A stretch of 64,000 nucleotides of DNA, from assembly GCF_047121295.1 (NCBI RefSeq), contig NZ_CP139447.1:2170001-2234000 (forward strand). Reading direction: 5' to 3'. Below the pieces are notes generated by a model. It did not search any database. It was not told the DNA's origin and worked only from the letters and a program-made list of their open reading frames with translations. Below are positions 1-8,280 of this stretch, one piece after another (position 1 is the first letter of the stretch; every line of letters starts with the position of its first letter). This stretch comes from Longispora sp047121295 (GTDB taxonomy: Bacteria; Actinomycetota; Actinomycetes; Mycobacteriales; Micromonosporaceae). A program made the position numbers and the translations under genes.

Positions 1-1
1 C

Positions 2-433
2 GCCCCGCACGTCAGCGTGGACGGCGTCGGGGTCGACGCGCCCATCCGTGGCCCGCAGGTCACCGCCGCCGTGTCGGCCGTCGCCGCCGTCCCCGGCGTG
101 CGCACCCTGCTGGTCGGCGCGCAGCGCGCCCTGATCAGCGCCGCCGGCGCCATCGTGGTCGAGGGCCGCGACATCGGCACCGCCGTCGCTCCCGAGGCCA
201 GGCTCAAGGTGTACCTGACGGCCGACGTCACCGAGCGGGCCCGCCGCCGCAGCCAGGAGACGGAGGCCGACCAGCACGCCACGGCCGCCGACCTGCTCCG
301 CCGCGACGCGCACGACTCCGGCCGCAAGGCCGACCCGCTCCGTCAGGCCGACGACGCCGTCGAGCTCGACACCACCGCGCTGTCCATCGACGAGGTCGTG
401 GCGCGCCTACTGGAACTGGCGGTGGCCCGATGA
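2..433 (+). CDS. cmk: Cytidylate kinase, C-terminal part (cut by window edge)
   Basis: This is the C-terminal part, about 143 residues, of cytidylate kinase, which phosphorylates CMP and dCMP with ATP in the cytosol. The reading frame is open from base 2, so the P-loop lies outside the window. The GRDIGT motif near bases 168-183 and the following YLTADVTERARRR segment are typical of bacterial Cmk (nucleotide binding and LID region). The stop overlaps the next start in ATGA, and the cmk-der order is the usual actinobacterial arrangement, which supports the call. Confidence 0.95.
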   Translation, partial: APHVSVDGVGVDAPIRGPQVTAAVSAVAAVPGVRTLLVGAQRALISAAGAIVVEGRDIGTAVAPEARLKVYLTADVTERARRRSQETEADQHATAADLLRRDAHDSGRKADPLRQADDAVELDTTALSIDEVVARLLELAVAR

Positions 434-1791
434 GCTACGACGACTGGGCCCCGGCCGAGGACGAGAACCACGCCCCAGCCCCCGTACTGGCCGTGGTCGG
501 CCGCCCGAACGTGGGCAAGTCGACCCTGGTCAACCGCCTGATCGGCCGCCGCCAGGCCGTTGTCGAGGACATCCCCGGCGTCACCCGCGACCGGATCGCC
601 TACGACGCCCAGTGGACCGGCCGCCGTTTCACGGTCGTCGACACCGGCGGCTGGGAACCCGACGCGAAGGACCGGGCCGCCCGGATCGCCGCCCAGGCCG
701 AGATCGCCACCCAGACCGCCGACGCGATCCTGTTCGTCGTTGACGGCCGGGTCGGCGCCACCGACGTGGACGAGGCCGCGGTGAAGATGCTCCGCCGCAG
801 CGGCAAGCCCGTGCTCCTGGTCGCCAACAAGGCCGACGACGACCGGGTCGAGTCCGACCTCGCCGGCCTGTGGGGCCTCGGCCTCGGCGAGCCGTTCCCC
901 GTCTCCGCCCTGCACGGCCGCAACTCCGGCGACCTGCTCGACAAGATCCTGTCGATCCTGCCCGAGCCGCCGGCCATCATCGAGGAAGCCCCGCGCGGCC
1001 CCCGCCGGGTCGCCCTCGTCGGCCGCCCGAACGTCGGAAAGTCCAGCCTCCTCAACAAGCTGTCGAAGGAGGACCGGGCCCTCGTCGACGACGTCGCCGG
1101 CACCACGGTCGACCCCGTCGACAGCCTCGTCGAGATCGACGGCGAGATCTGGCAGCTCGTCGACACCGCCGGCCTGCGCCGCCGCGTCGGCCAGGCCAGC
1201 GGCACCGAGTACTACGCCAGCCTGCGCACCAGCGCCGCCATCGAGGCCGCCGAGGTCGTCATCGTGCTCTTCGAGGCCAGCGAGGTCATCAGCGAGCAGG
1301 ACCAGCGCCTGCTCAGCATGGTCACCGAGGCCGGCCGCGCCCTCGTCATGGCGTTCAACAAGTGGGACCTCGTCGACGACGACCGCCGCTACTACCTCGA
1401 AAAAGAGGTCGAACGCGAGCTCAAGCGCATCCCGTGGGCCCAGCGCGTCAACATCTCGGCCCTCACCGGCCGCGCCGTGGACAAGCTGGCCCCGGCCATG
1501 CGCATCGCGCTCGACAGCTGGGAGCAGCGGGTCCCGACCGGCCAGCTCAACCAGTTCATCACCGCCCTGACCCAGGCGAACCCGCACCCGGTCCGCAGCG
1601 GCAAGCAGCCCAAGATCCTGTTCGCCACCCAGGCCGGGGTGTGCCCGCCCAAGTTCGTCCTGTTCACGTCGGGCAACCTGGACGCCGGGTATGTGCGGTA
1701 CGTGGAGCGGCGGCTGCGGGAGGACTTCGGGTTCCCGGGGAGCCCGATCCAGGTGACGGTGAAGGCCAGGAAGAAGAAGGGCGAGCGGTAG
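430..1791 (+). CDS. der: GTPase Der (EngA), ribosome assembly
   Basis: Der is an essential double GTPase that acts in late 50S ribosome assembly. The 453-residue length is normal. Two tandem G domains are visible. The first has GRPNVGKS near residue 24, DTGG near 72 and NKAD near 134. The second has GRPNVGKSS near 197, DTAG near 244 and NKWD near 304. A C-terminal KH-like domain ends in a basic KARKKKGER tail. The ATG overlaps the cmk stop by four bases, so the two genes are probably translationally coupled. No damage is seen. Confidence 0.98.
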   Translation: MSYDDWAPAEDENHAPAPVLAVVGRPNVGKSTLVNRLIGRRQAVVEDIPGVTRDRIAYDAQWTGRRFTVVDTGGWEPDAKDRAARIAAQAEIATQTADAILFVVDGRVGATDVDEAAVKMLRRSGKPVLLVANKADDDRVESDLAGLWGLGLGEPFPVSALHGRNSGDLLDKILSILPEPPAIIEEAPRGPRRVALVGRPNVGKSSLLNKLSKEDRALVDDVAGTTVDPVDSLVEIDGEIWQLVDTAGLRRRVGQASGTEYYASLRTSAAIEAAEVVIVLFEASEVISEQDQRLLSMVTEAGRALVMAFNKWDLVDDDRRYYLEKEVERELKRIPWAQRVNISALTGRAVDKLAPAMRIALDSWEQRVPTGQLNQFITALTQANPHPVRSGKQPKILFATQAGVCPPKFVLFTSGNLDAGYVRYVERRLREDFGFPGSPIQVTVKARKKKGER

Positions 1792-1889
1792 GGTTCCGCT
1801 CGGTCGTCGTGCGGCCCGTTGCCTGGCCCTTTGGGGGGTGGGTGGCGGGCCGTTGGCCTTTGGGGTGGCCGTGGGGTGTGGCGGCGTGT

Positions 1890-1932
1890 GGGGCGCTGGG
1901 GTTTGTGGGGCGTGGGGGCGGTGGGGCGTGGG
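1890..1932 (+). other. G-tract cluster, possible G-quadruplex
   Basis: Between der and tRNA-Pro the plus strand is almost free of A and strongly G/T biased. Six G-tracts (1890-1893, 1898-1901, 1907-1910, 1914-1918, 1923-1926, 1930-1932) are separated by 3-5 base loops, which satisfies the usual G-quadruplex rule with four-G runs. The remainder of the 220-base gap (1792-2011) holds no gene that I recognise. Confidence 0.5.
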
Positions 1933-2011
1933 CGGATACCCGCGAGCGTGCCTGCTGGGTGGTGCGCTACGCTATGTCGGCTGCTGCGGGGTGGATGCGG
2001 AGCGGTGATAG

Positions 2012-2085
<74 letters not shown>

Positions 2086-2094
2086 CAGAGATAC

Positions 2095-2143
2095 AGTACC
2101 GCTGATCTGGAAGAAAGTCCAGGTCAGCGGTACTTTTTTGTTT
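2095..2143 (+). terminator. Intrinsic terminator after tRNA-Pro
   Basis: The arms AGTACCGCTGA and TCAGCGGTACT pair perfectly and are extended by five further pairs, one of them G-T, around the loop AAGAAAGT. A run of six T follows directly. This is a textbook rho-independent terminator and is unusually strong for such a GC-rich genome. It should insulate the downstream integrase from tRNA transcription. Confidence 0.9.
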
Positions 2144-2190
2144 CACTGGCATCGGCGGAGGTCGATCGCAGGGCGCCCGTAAATGATCTT

Positions 2191-2253
2191 GTGGTACCGG
2201 GCGTGGTACCGGAGCCGGCGTAGGGTTGAGATCAACAACACCTGCGGTACCAC
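2191..2253 (+). promoter_or_regulatory. GTGGTACCG repeats upstream of the integrase
   Basis: GTGGTACCGG occurs at 2191-2200 and 2203-2212 as direct repeats 12 bases apart. The inverted copy CGGTACCAC is at 2245-2253, touching the integrase ribosome-binding site (GGAGG at 2254-2258). A possible -10 box TAGGGT lies at 2221-2226. The layout suggests a repressor or recombination-factor binding region, but no binding protein is proven. Confidence 0.5.
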
Positions 2254-2266
2254 GGAGGCACCCCCG

Positions 2267-3412
2267 ATGCCTGTCTACGAATACGAACTCGCCAACGGCA
2301 AGACCCGCTGGTTCTACAAGTTCGACCTCCCCGGCGGGCCTGACAACAAGCGGCGGCAGAAGAAGGAACGCGGCTATCTCACCGACAAGGCCGCGGCCGA
2401 CGCGGAGCGCAAGGCGCGGGAGGTCTACGGGCAGACCGACCTCGCCGCTGACGGCAGTGTGAAGCAGGAACTCGCCCAGTGGCTCAGTGAGCGCGAGCTC
2501 GATCTGGAGGAGACCTCGCAGGTCAACTACGCCGACCTGATCCGTGTCTACATCGTCCCGCACATCGGCGCAGTGCAGCTGTACTCCCTCGACAAGAACA
2601 CCATCCACGGCCTGTACAAGACGCTGCTCGCCCGGGGCAGCAAATCCGGCGGCCCACTGTCCCGAACGACGGTCCGGACCGTGCACCGGGTCTTGATGAA
2701 GGCGCTCAAAGACCTCGGACTCAACATCACCGGGGTTCGAAAGCCCCTCCCCGCGCAGCGGGAAGGGATGGGCCGCAAGGGGGTGTGGACGAACCAGGAC
2801 TCGAAGAAGTTCCTGAAGCACCACGCCAACAGCCACCGGCTCATCGCTGCCTGGGTGCTCGCTGTCGTCGTCGGGATGCGGCGGGGCGAGCTCGCGGGAC
2901 TCAAGTGGAGCCGGGTCGACCTGGAGTCCGGGGTACTGCGTATCCACTGGCAGCGCACGACGACCAGCAAGTCTGTCGTGGAGAAGGCCCCGAAGGGCAA
3001 GAGTAAGCGGACGGTGGCCATCGGGCCCGGTGTGGTGGCTGCTCTGCGGGCGCACCTGCAACGACAGCGGGAGGAGAAGCAGGCGGCAGGTGTCCTCTAC
3101 CGCGACGGGGACTACGTGTTCTGCCACGAGAACGGGGAGCCCTACTACCCGAACTTCTTCACCCACCAGTGGGAGAAGGCGTGCAAGGACGCCGGGGTGC
3201 CGGTCATCGTCCTTCACGACGCCCGGCACACCTCGGCCACCTCGGGCGCGGACAACGGGGTCCCGGAGCATGTGATGCAGCAGCGCCTCGGGCACGCCGA
3301 CGGCGAGACGACGCGCTACTACACCCACGTTCTCCCCGAAGCGGAGCGCAAAGCCGCCGAGGTGCTGGAACTGGTGCTCGGCGAGGACTTCACGGACCGC
3401 CCTGCAGCCTGA
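2267..3412 (+). CDS. Tyrosine site-specific integrase of an integrative element
   Basis: This 381-residue phage/ICE-type tyrosine recombinase would cut and join DNA at the adjacent tRNA-Pro. It has an Arm/SAM-like N-terminal half and a C-terminal catalytic domain. The catalytic residues are visible: Arg in GMRRGEL near residue 204, HDARH near 317, LGH near 344 and the Tyr of RYYTH near 350. The ATG at 2267 has GGAGG 8 bases upstream; a longer open frame from 2183 lacks such a site. An excisionase-like gene converges on its 3' end. The size and tRNA location resemble integrases of pSAM2-like actinomycete elements. No conjugation or replication genes follow, so the element looks reduced. Confidence 0.92.
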   Translation: MPVYEYELANGKTRWFYKFDLPGGPDNKRRQKKERGYLTDKAAADAERKAREVYGQTDLAADGSVKQELAQWLSERELDLEETSQVNYADLIRVYIVPHIGAVQLYSLDKNTIHGLYKTLLARGSKSGGPLSRTTVRTVHRVLMKALKDLGLNITGVRKPLPAQREGMGRKGVWTNQDSKKFLKHHANSHRLIAAWVLAVVVGMRRGELAGLKWSRVDLESGVLRIHWQRTTTSKSVVEKAPKGKSKRTVAIGPGVVAALRAHLQRQREEKQAAGVLYRDGDYVFCHENGEPYYPNFFTHQWEKACKDAGVPVIVLHDARHTSATSGADNGVPEHVMQQRLGHADGETTRYYTHVLPEAERKAAEVLELVLGEDFTDRPAA

Positions 3413-3650
3413 CGGGACCATCGGCCTGGGGCCCCGGTTCGTCACCGGGGCCGGTCAGCAGCCGCAGGATCGGTTCAACGGGCACGACGTAGGCCCCGGC
3501 GATCCGCAACACCCTGACGGGGAACTGGCCATCGCGCGCCAGTGCGTAGGACTTCGACCGGCCGAAGCCGAAAATCGATCCCGCTGTGGCGATATCGGTG
3601 GCCACACCGAGCGTTTCGATCTCCTCAGCCGTCCAGTTGCGCTTGCGCAT
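3390..3650 (-). CDS. Excisionase-like helix-turn-helix protein
   Basis: This is an 86-residue protein with one helix-turn-helix domain over roughly residues 8-65. It contains the FGFGRSKSYALARDGQFPV stretch and a following beta wing, typical of MerR-like or excisionase-type DNA-binding proteins (HTH_17 class). It is encoded opposite to the integrase, and the two 3' ends overlap by 23 bases. Its likely role is directing excision or repressing the integrase. That role is inferred from size, fold and position, since such proteins also act as plain regulators. Confidence 0.7.
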   Translation of the reverse strand: MRKRNWTAEEIETLGVATDIATAGSIFGFGRSKSYALARDGQFPVRVLRIAGAYVVPVEPILRLLTGPGDEPGPQADGPVRLQGGP

Positions 3651-3832
3651 GCCATCTCCAGCTCCGGAGCTCCTCTACAGCCGGGGCGCTGCGCATACGG
3701 GACCTCCTGACATCTGACCGAACTCCCCGATCCTCGATGGGATCGGGGTGCTTCCCGCGGTTGTCTAGTCCGAGCTTGGGGCAGGAGTTCTCACGGTGAC
3801 AGGGGGCTCTAGGTGGCACAAGGGGGCCCGGG

Positions 3833-4891
3833 CTATAGGCGTTGGACCGTGGACGGGGCCATGTACCGCGGCAGGGAAGCAATGGGTCCGGCGAGGGGAT
3901 GCGGCTTGCCGGTCATCGCGGCCAACGCGGTGGCGACTGCTTGCACGTCGGCTTTGATGTAGGTCGTGGTGGCGGGGCCGACGCTGTCGGTGTGCCCTGC
4001 GTATGCCCGGGCGACTCCATAGCCGAAGTGCCTTTCGACCCAGGTCAAGGTGGTGTGACGTAGCCAGTGCGCGGAGACGCCGTGCGCGGCGACCCACGGC
4101 AACACCTCACCGATTCGCTTCCACAGGGCGTCGTAACGACGGCTGGTGAGAGGCCGGCCGTCTCGGAAGCGCAGCAACTTGTCCACGGGAGCGCTCGCAC
4201 CTCGCTGCCTGGCACAGGTGTCGAGATGCCGGGCGAGTTCGAGGGTGATCGGCTGCCAGCGCTGGGTGCCGCCCTTCTCCGTGAGTCGTACGAGGCCACG
4301 GCTGACGTCGAGGTCAACGAGCCGCAGGCCAAGTGCGCCGCCGCGCCGGCACGCGGTCTCGGTGTGCAGCCGCAGGAGGAGAGAATCCAGCACCACGTCG
4401 TATCCGCCCATGCGTGCCACCCGATTGATCTCCTCCAGCTCCCTTCCGGTGAGAGCCCGACGAACGTTCGGCAGACGGCGAGGCTTGACCACCTGGTGGG
4501 CAGGGCTGTCTGACAATGGGATCAGCTTGTCGGCGGCTGCGCGACGGTAGATAGCGCGGGCGGCCGCGATGAGACTCTCGCCTGCGTGTCGTCCGCCTCG
4601 GGCGTTGCGGCGGGGTGTGGATGCGGCGACGATCGCTCGCTGCAGCCCCTCGACGTCGCTGGCGGCTATCTCGTCCAACCGGCGTTCGCCCCACGCCTCG
4701 ACGATGCGGTCCCAGTAGCTGCCGTATGTGCGCAACGTTCCGGGGCTGGCTGCGGTGCGTACTTTCGGAACATAGGCGTCGAAGGTTGGAATGCGGCGGG
4801 GTTCGGTTTCGTGTCGGAGGTCGTCGAGGGTGACGCCGAGTTCGGCGAGTACGAGCCTGGCAGCGGCAATCCGGCTCGGGTCAGCCGCCAT
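3833..4891 (-). CDS. XerC/D-like tyrosine recombinase paired with an AbrB-like protein
   Basis: This 352-residue tyrosine recombinase has a core-binding SAM-like N-terminus (about residues 35-125) and a catalytic domain. All catalytic positions are present: Arg182 in ACRRGG, His275 and Arg278 in HWLRH, His300 in AGH and Tyr311. The open frame extends to 5191, but the ATG at 4891 is preceded by GGAGGAGG on the minus strand, so I chose that start. The upstream AbrB-like gene overlaps it by 11 bases. Such AbrB-integrase pairs recur in actinobacteria. This gene is unrelated to the integrase beside the tRNA and faces it, so two recombinase loci adjoin here. Its target site is unknown. Confidence 0.88.
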   Translation of the reverse strand: MAADPSRIAAARLVLAELGVTLDDLRHETEPRRIPTFDAYVPKVRTAASPGTLRTYGSYWDRIVEAWGERRLDEIAASDVEGLQRAIVAASTPRRNARGGRHAGESLIAAARAIYRRAAADKLIPLSDSPAHQVVKPRRLPNVRRALTGRELEEINRVARMGGYDVVLDSLLLRLHTETACRRGGALGLRLVDLDVSRGLVRLTEKGGTQRWQPITLELARHLDTCARQRGASAPVDKLLRFRDGRPLTSRRYDALWKRIGEVLPWVAAHGVSAHWLRHTTLTWVERHFGYGVARAYAGHTDSVGPATTTYIKADVQAVATALAAMTGKPHPLAGPIASLPRYMAPSTVQRL

Positions 4892-5348
4892 CCCTGCCTC
4901 CTCCGATGTGAAGGCGGACGAGGAGCCGGGCGACGACGTCGGCTGGGTGGATGATGAGCAGGTTGCCGGCGACGTACGCGGCCAGGAAGACCGGTTCCTG
5001 TGTTCTGATGCCGCACGTCGCACGAATCGAGAACGGCAGTGCAAGACTTCCGCGGAGTCTGACAACGTGGTCTCCGTCAGTGGACGGAGAGACGGCAACG
5101 GCTTCGTGATGGGTGTCCATAGTGAGCCTGAGTCCCTGACCCCAGCCGAGGGCATCGAAGATCGATCGATGGGCCATGCGCCCCGAATCATCGATCCGGC
5201 ACATGCCCACTATCGGCACCCCGTCATCGGCCGTGGGCAGTCGAGTCAGTGGCGGAAGCGAACCGCTGGGAGGCACCGGGGCCGTGCAGTCTGTCGGGGG
5301 TACGAGCGCGTCGATGGGCTCAACTGGGAAGGTTCGGCGGCGAGACAT
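4881..5348 (-). CDS. AbrB/SpoVT-like DNA-binding protein coupled to the recombinase
   Basis: This protein of about 155 residues contains two weak AbrB/MazE-type swapped-hairpin segments. One surrounds GRMAHRSIFDALGWGQG and the second follows the VVRLRGSLALPFSIRATCGI stretch. Actinobacterial relatives commonly sit directly upstream of tyrosine recombinases. It overlaps the recombinase start by 11 bases, so coupled expression is likely. I give the ATG at 5348; a GTG at 5369 in the same frame is an alternative and neither has a strong ribosome-binding site. A role as accessory or regulator of recombination is inference. Confidence 0.65.
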   Translation of the reverse strand: MSRRRTFPVEPIDALVPPTDCTAPVPPSGSLPPLTRLPTADDGVPIVGMCRIDDSGRMAHRSIFDALGWGQGLRLTMDTHHEAVAVSPSTDGDHVVRLRGSLALPFSIRATCGIRTQEPVFLAAYVAGNLLIIHPADVVARLLVRLHIGGGRDGG

Positions 5349-5867
5349 GGGGGCATCATCGCCACCCACACGCCGTGGCGACGGACCTCGCGTCCGCTAC
5401 GACGAGCGGCGCATGCTCACAGGGCTGTCGGCCTCGTGCTGAGATCCCCATGGTGAACGTCTCCGGAGAAGCGTGTTCGAGGGGGGACTAGGACACGTAT
5501 CCGCCAAAGGCCGCAGCGTTTTGCGTGGCAGGATCCGCCGGGATGATTGAGTCCCCGTGTCCAAAGATGATTCATAGTAGCGGTTTTGAATTCGCGCAGG
5601 CGTCGGGCCCACCAGCAGGAGTCCGGATTAGGAAGAGGGCTTGGGATGTTCCTGGCCGGAGGCAAGAGCCCGCCAACTAGTCTCCTAGGACGCCTTAGAT
5701 GGTGTGAGGTGCGTGCGATACATCGATGAGCAGTGAGCAGGGCGAGCCGGGTCTGCGGTACCGCGTCGGTGAAGGGCTGTTCGTCGACGGGCTCCAGGCC
5801 GGGATGTCGGCGGCGTGCGCCGATTGCCTTCGGTGAGGTCGTTGCCGACGAATGTTGTGTGGTGCGG
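5349..5867. other. Gene-free stretch, no recognised gene
   Basis: About 500 bases lie between the AbrB-like gene and the end of the CGNR regulator gene. The stretch is less GC-rich than its surroundings in places, for example 5560-5600. Open frames across it have arginine- and proline-rich translations with no family resemblance, so I regard them as chance frames. No copy of the tRNA-Pro 3' end is visible here. Confidence 0.5.
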
Positions 5868-6485
5868 TTATGGAGTGTCGCGGTGTTTTCGGTAGTGGCG
5901 GGCGGCGCGGGCGCGGTTGCCGCAGGCTGTGGAGCACCATTCGCGGCGGGGATGGTCCTTGAGGAAGTACAGGACGCATCCGGGGGCGTGACAGGCACGC
6001 AGGTCCCGGGCTGTCGCGGAGGTGAGCAGGTCGACTGCCGCCGTGGCCACGGTCGACAGGGCGGCGGCGGGTGTCGGGCCGGTCGTGGTGTCGGTGCGGT
6101 GCAGGGTGCCGTCGCGCAGCCGCAGGCCCGGTACCGGGGGACTGGTCGCGGCGGCGGCGTTGACGTCAGCGACGGCCCGGTCGAGGTCGGTGGTGGCGGA
6201 GGCCGCGGCGGGACGGGTGTCGTCGGTGAGGAGCGCGGCCAGTCGGCGCAGCGCGTCGCGGAGGGCGCGGTGGGCGGTGACATCGCCGTCGGTGACGGCC
6301 GTGCCCGCCGGGCCGAGGCCGGTGTGGGCAAGCCAGGCCCGCAGGTCGTCTCGGCTGGTCAGCGCGTCGTGAACGCCGTGACGGTCGGCCCAGACGGTGT
6401 TCATCAGCCGGATCGGCACGGGCTCGTCCGGCAGGACCCAGGTCGCCGCCGGGGTGGGTGAGGCCGGCACTGTGTCTCGCATCAT
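5868..6485 (-). CDS. CGNR zinc-finger transcriptional regulator
   Basis: This 205-residue regulator has an N-terminal ABATE (ginI-like stress) domain and a C-terminal CGNR zinc finger. The finger is seen as CHAPGC, then the WCSTACGNRARAARHYRKHR segment, giving four Cys ligands and a basic DNA-contact helix. It diverges from the AhpD-like gene at 6595. The start codons (two adjacent ATG at 6485 and 6482) overlap the first of three repeated operator-like motifs, so autoregulation and control of the divergent cluster are likely. Confidence 0.9.
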   Translation of the reverse strand: MMRDTVPASPTPAATWVLPDEPVPIRLMNTVWADRHGVHDALTSRDDLRAWLAHTGLGPAGTAVTDGDVTAHRALRDALRRLAALLTDDTRPAAASATTDLDRAVADVNAAAATSPPVPGLRLRDGTLHRTDTTTGPTPAAALSTVATAAVDLLTSATARDLRACHAPGCVLYFLKDHPRREWCSTACGNRARAARHYRKHRDTP

Positions 6486-6573
6486 CTAACGGTAACACGA
6501 GGTTGTAACCGTGAGAATCGCGTGGTAGAAATCTAACGGCAAAGCCCATAAGTAAGCGTTAGATTGATGCTTA
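6484..6573. promoter_or_regulatory. Triple ATCTAACG operator in the CGNR/AhpD divergent promoter
   Basis: ATCTAACG occurs at 6484-6491 and 6531-6538, and inverted as CGTTAGAT at 6557-6564. The last two form an inverted repeat. A second pair, GTAAGC (6552-6557) and GCTTAC (6568-6573), flanks the third copy. The first copy overlaps the start codon of the CGNR gene. These are good candidate sites for that regulator. Confidence 0.6.
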
Positions 6574-6594
6574 CGTGTTGCGAAGGATCCCGCC

Positions 6595-7131
6595 ATGACC
6601 TCTGTGCCCCTGATCGACCCGACCACCGCGACCGGCACGACCGCCGACCTGCTCGCCGCCGTGCAGCGCGGCCTGGGCGTCACCCCGAACATGACGAGGG
6701 CGATGGCCAACAGCCCGGCCCTGCTCAAGGGGTACCTGGAACTCTCCGGGGCGCTCGGCGGCGGGACGCTGCGGCCGGCCACCCGTGAGCGCATCGCCCT
6801 CGCCGTGGCGCAGGCCAACTCCTGCTCATACTGCCTGTCCGCTCACTCCTACCTCGCCGAGCACGCCGCGCACCTGGGTGCCGAGGACATCGCCGCCGCC
6901 CGCAAGGCCGACAACCCCGACAGCGGGATCGCGGCACTCCTGGCGTTCGCCGTGGCCGTCAACGACACCCGGGGCGACATCACCCCGGCGGACCTGGCGG
7001 CCGTGCGCGCCGCAGGGGCGTCCGACGCCGAGATCGTCGAGGTGATCGGCCACGTGGCGCTCAACGTGCTGACCAACTTCTTCAACAAGGCCCTCGATGT
7101 TGACGTCGACTTCCCGATCGTGGAGGCGTGA
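6595..7131 (+). CDS. AhpD-like carboxymuconolactone decarboxylase-family protein
   Basis: This 178-residue AhpD-fold protein probably acts as an alkylhydroperoxidase-type redox enzyme. The family signature is intact: CSYC gives Cys77 and Cys80, and His84 follows in LSAHSY, forming the proton-relay and disulfide site. The gene is first in a cluster with an NTF2-fold protein, a MOSC protein and a flavodoxin-like reductase, and diverges from a CGNR repressor. That suggests a response to an electrophile or oxidant. The substrate is unknown. Confidence 0.9.
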   Translation: MTSVPLIDPTTATGTTADLLAAVQRGLGVTPNMTRAMANSPALLKGYLELSGALGGGTLRPATRERIALAVAQANSCSYCLSAHSYLAEHAAHLGAEDIAAARKADNPDSGIAALLAFAVAVNDTRGDITPADLAAVRAAGASDAEIVEVIGHVALNVLTNFFNKALDVDVDFPIVEA

Positions 7132-7589
7132 TGACCGCCCGCCCGCCGGTGCCGCCGTTCGACGAGGCGGCCGCCCGGCTGAAGGTCCAGGCCGCCGAGG
7201 ACGCGTGGAACAGCCGCGACCCGCAGCGCGTCGTGCTCGCGTACACGGTGGACTCCCGGTGGCGCAACCGCTCGCGGTTCGTCACTGGGCGGGAGGAGAT
7301 CGTCGCGTTCCTGACCACCAAGTGGGCCCGCGAGCACGACTACTGGCTGCGCAAGAGCCTGTGGGCGTACACCGGTAACCGGATCGCGGTGCGGTTCCAG
7401 TACGAGTGGCGCGACGACGCCGGGCAGCACTGGCGCAGCCACGGCAACGAGAACTGGGAGTTCGACCCCGAAGGGCTGATGAGCCGGCGGGAGGCCAGCA
7501 TCAACGACGTCGCGATCGCGGCATCCGAACGCCGCATCCTCGGCCCCCGTACCCCGGGCGAAGCCGATCTGGTCATTCCCCTGCGGTAG
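7131..7589 (+). CDS. NTF2-like DUF1348 protein
   Basis: This 152-residue protein of the nuclear-transport-factor-2 fold matches the DUF1348 subgroup. The SRWRNRSRFVTGREEIVAFL segment, a Trp-rich middle and NENWEFDPEGLM are its hallmarks. The ATG at 7131 shares one base with the stop of the upstream AhpD-like gene (TGATG) and has GGAGG just upstream, so translation is coupled. The family is widespread in oxidative-stress clusters but no reaction is established. A small-molecule isomerase or binding role is possible. Confidence 0.85.
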   Translation: MTARPPVPPFDEAAARLKVQAAEDAWNSRDPQRVVLAYTVDSRWRNRSRFVTGREEIVAFLTTKWAREHDYWLRKSLWAYTGNRIAVRFQYEWRDDAGQHWRSHGNENWEFDPEGLMSRREASINDVAIAASERRILGPRTPGEADLVIPLR

Positions 7590-7605
7590 AGAGAGCGGTG
7601 TCGTG

Positions 7606-8178
7606 ATGCACGTGTCAGGACTGTGGCGCTACCCGGTCAAGTCCCTCGGTGGAGAAGCGCTGGCCTCTGCGGTGCTCACCGCCGACGGGATCGCCGGCGA
7701 CCGCACCGTGCATGTCCAGGGTGCGCGGGTGCCGTTGACCGGGCGGACCCGCCACGGCCTGCTCACGATCCCGGCACACACCGGCGACGGTGGGGTCCCA
7801 CGGGTGGCCGGACACCCGGGGGACTCGACGGCCGCCACGGACCTCGTCCGCGACCGGGCCGGCCCGGACGCCCGACTGGTCGCCTACGGCGGCCCGGAAC
7901 GCTTCGACATCGGCAACCTGCTCGTCGCCACCGACGGCGCGGTCGCGGCGTTCGGCCACGACGTCCGGCGGCTGCGACCCAACCTGTTGCTGGGCGACGT
8001 GCCGGCCGACGCCGAGGCGACCTGGCCGGGGCGCGCGATCGCCATCGGCGAGGCGCTGATCGGCGTGCACTCGGTACGCCAACGCTGCGTCGTCACCTCC
8101 ATCGACCCCGACACCGGCGAGCATGACCTGGACGTGTTCCGCCGCATCCGGCGGCGGCCAGTGCTTACCGATCGGTGA
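7606..8178 (+). CDS. MOSC-domain protein, C-terminally short
   Basis: This 190-residue protein begins like MOSC beta-barrel proteins (GLWRYPVKSLGGE, then GIAGDRTVHV) and retains the LRPNLLL motif and the RCVVTSIDPDTGEHD segment with the conserved Cys. MOSC proteins carry activated sulfur or act as molybdenum-cofactor-dependent reductases. Relatives usually continue for another 35-50 residues past this point to a strand ending in VGDPV. Here the frame stops after RRRPVLTDR, so the domain looks truncated. It may be non-functional or may have lost its end to a local rearrangement. Confidence 0.75.
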   Translation: MHVSGLWRYPVKSLGGEALASAVLTADGIAGDRTVHVQGARVPLTGRTRHGLLTIPAHTGDGGVPRVAGHPGDSTAATDLVRDRAGPDARLVAYGGPERFDIGNLLVATDGAVAAFGHDVRRLRPNLLLGDVPADAEATWPGRAIAIGEALIGVHSVRQRCVVTSIDPDTGEHDLDVFRRIRRRPVLTDR

Positions 8179-8280
8179 CGTCGGTTCGCATCCGGCGCCC
8201 GTCTGCCCGCTGTTGTCCTAGGCTCGTAGGGCGGCCGACCACCCCACGGTCCGCGGGACGCTGTCGTGAGGATGGTTCGC

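Noticed and set aside
343..1587. Long minus-strand open frame opposite der
   Set aside because: It is the antisense of a highly conserved core gene; its composition is the reverse complement of der codons and no family is seen.
5417..6331. 304-codon minus-strand frame across the CGNR gene and the gap
   Set aside because: Its translation is Pro/Arg/Thr-rich without any motif and it shifts frame relative to the clear CGNR protein.
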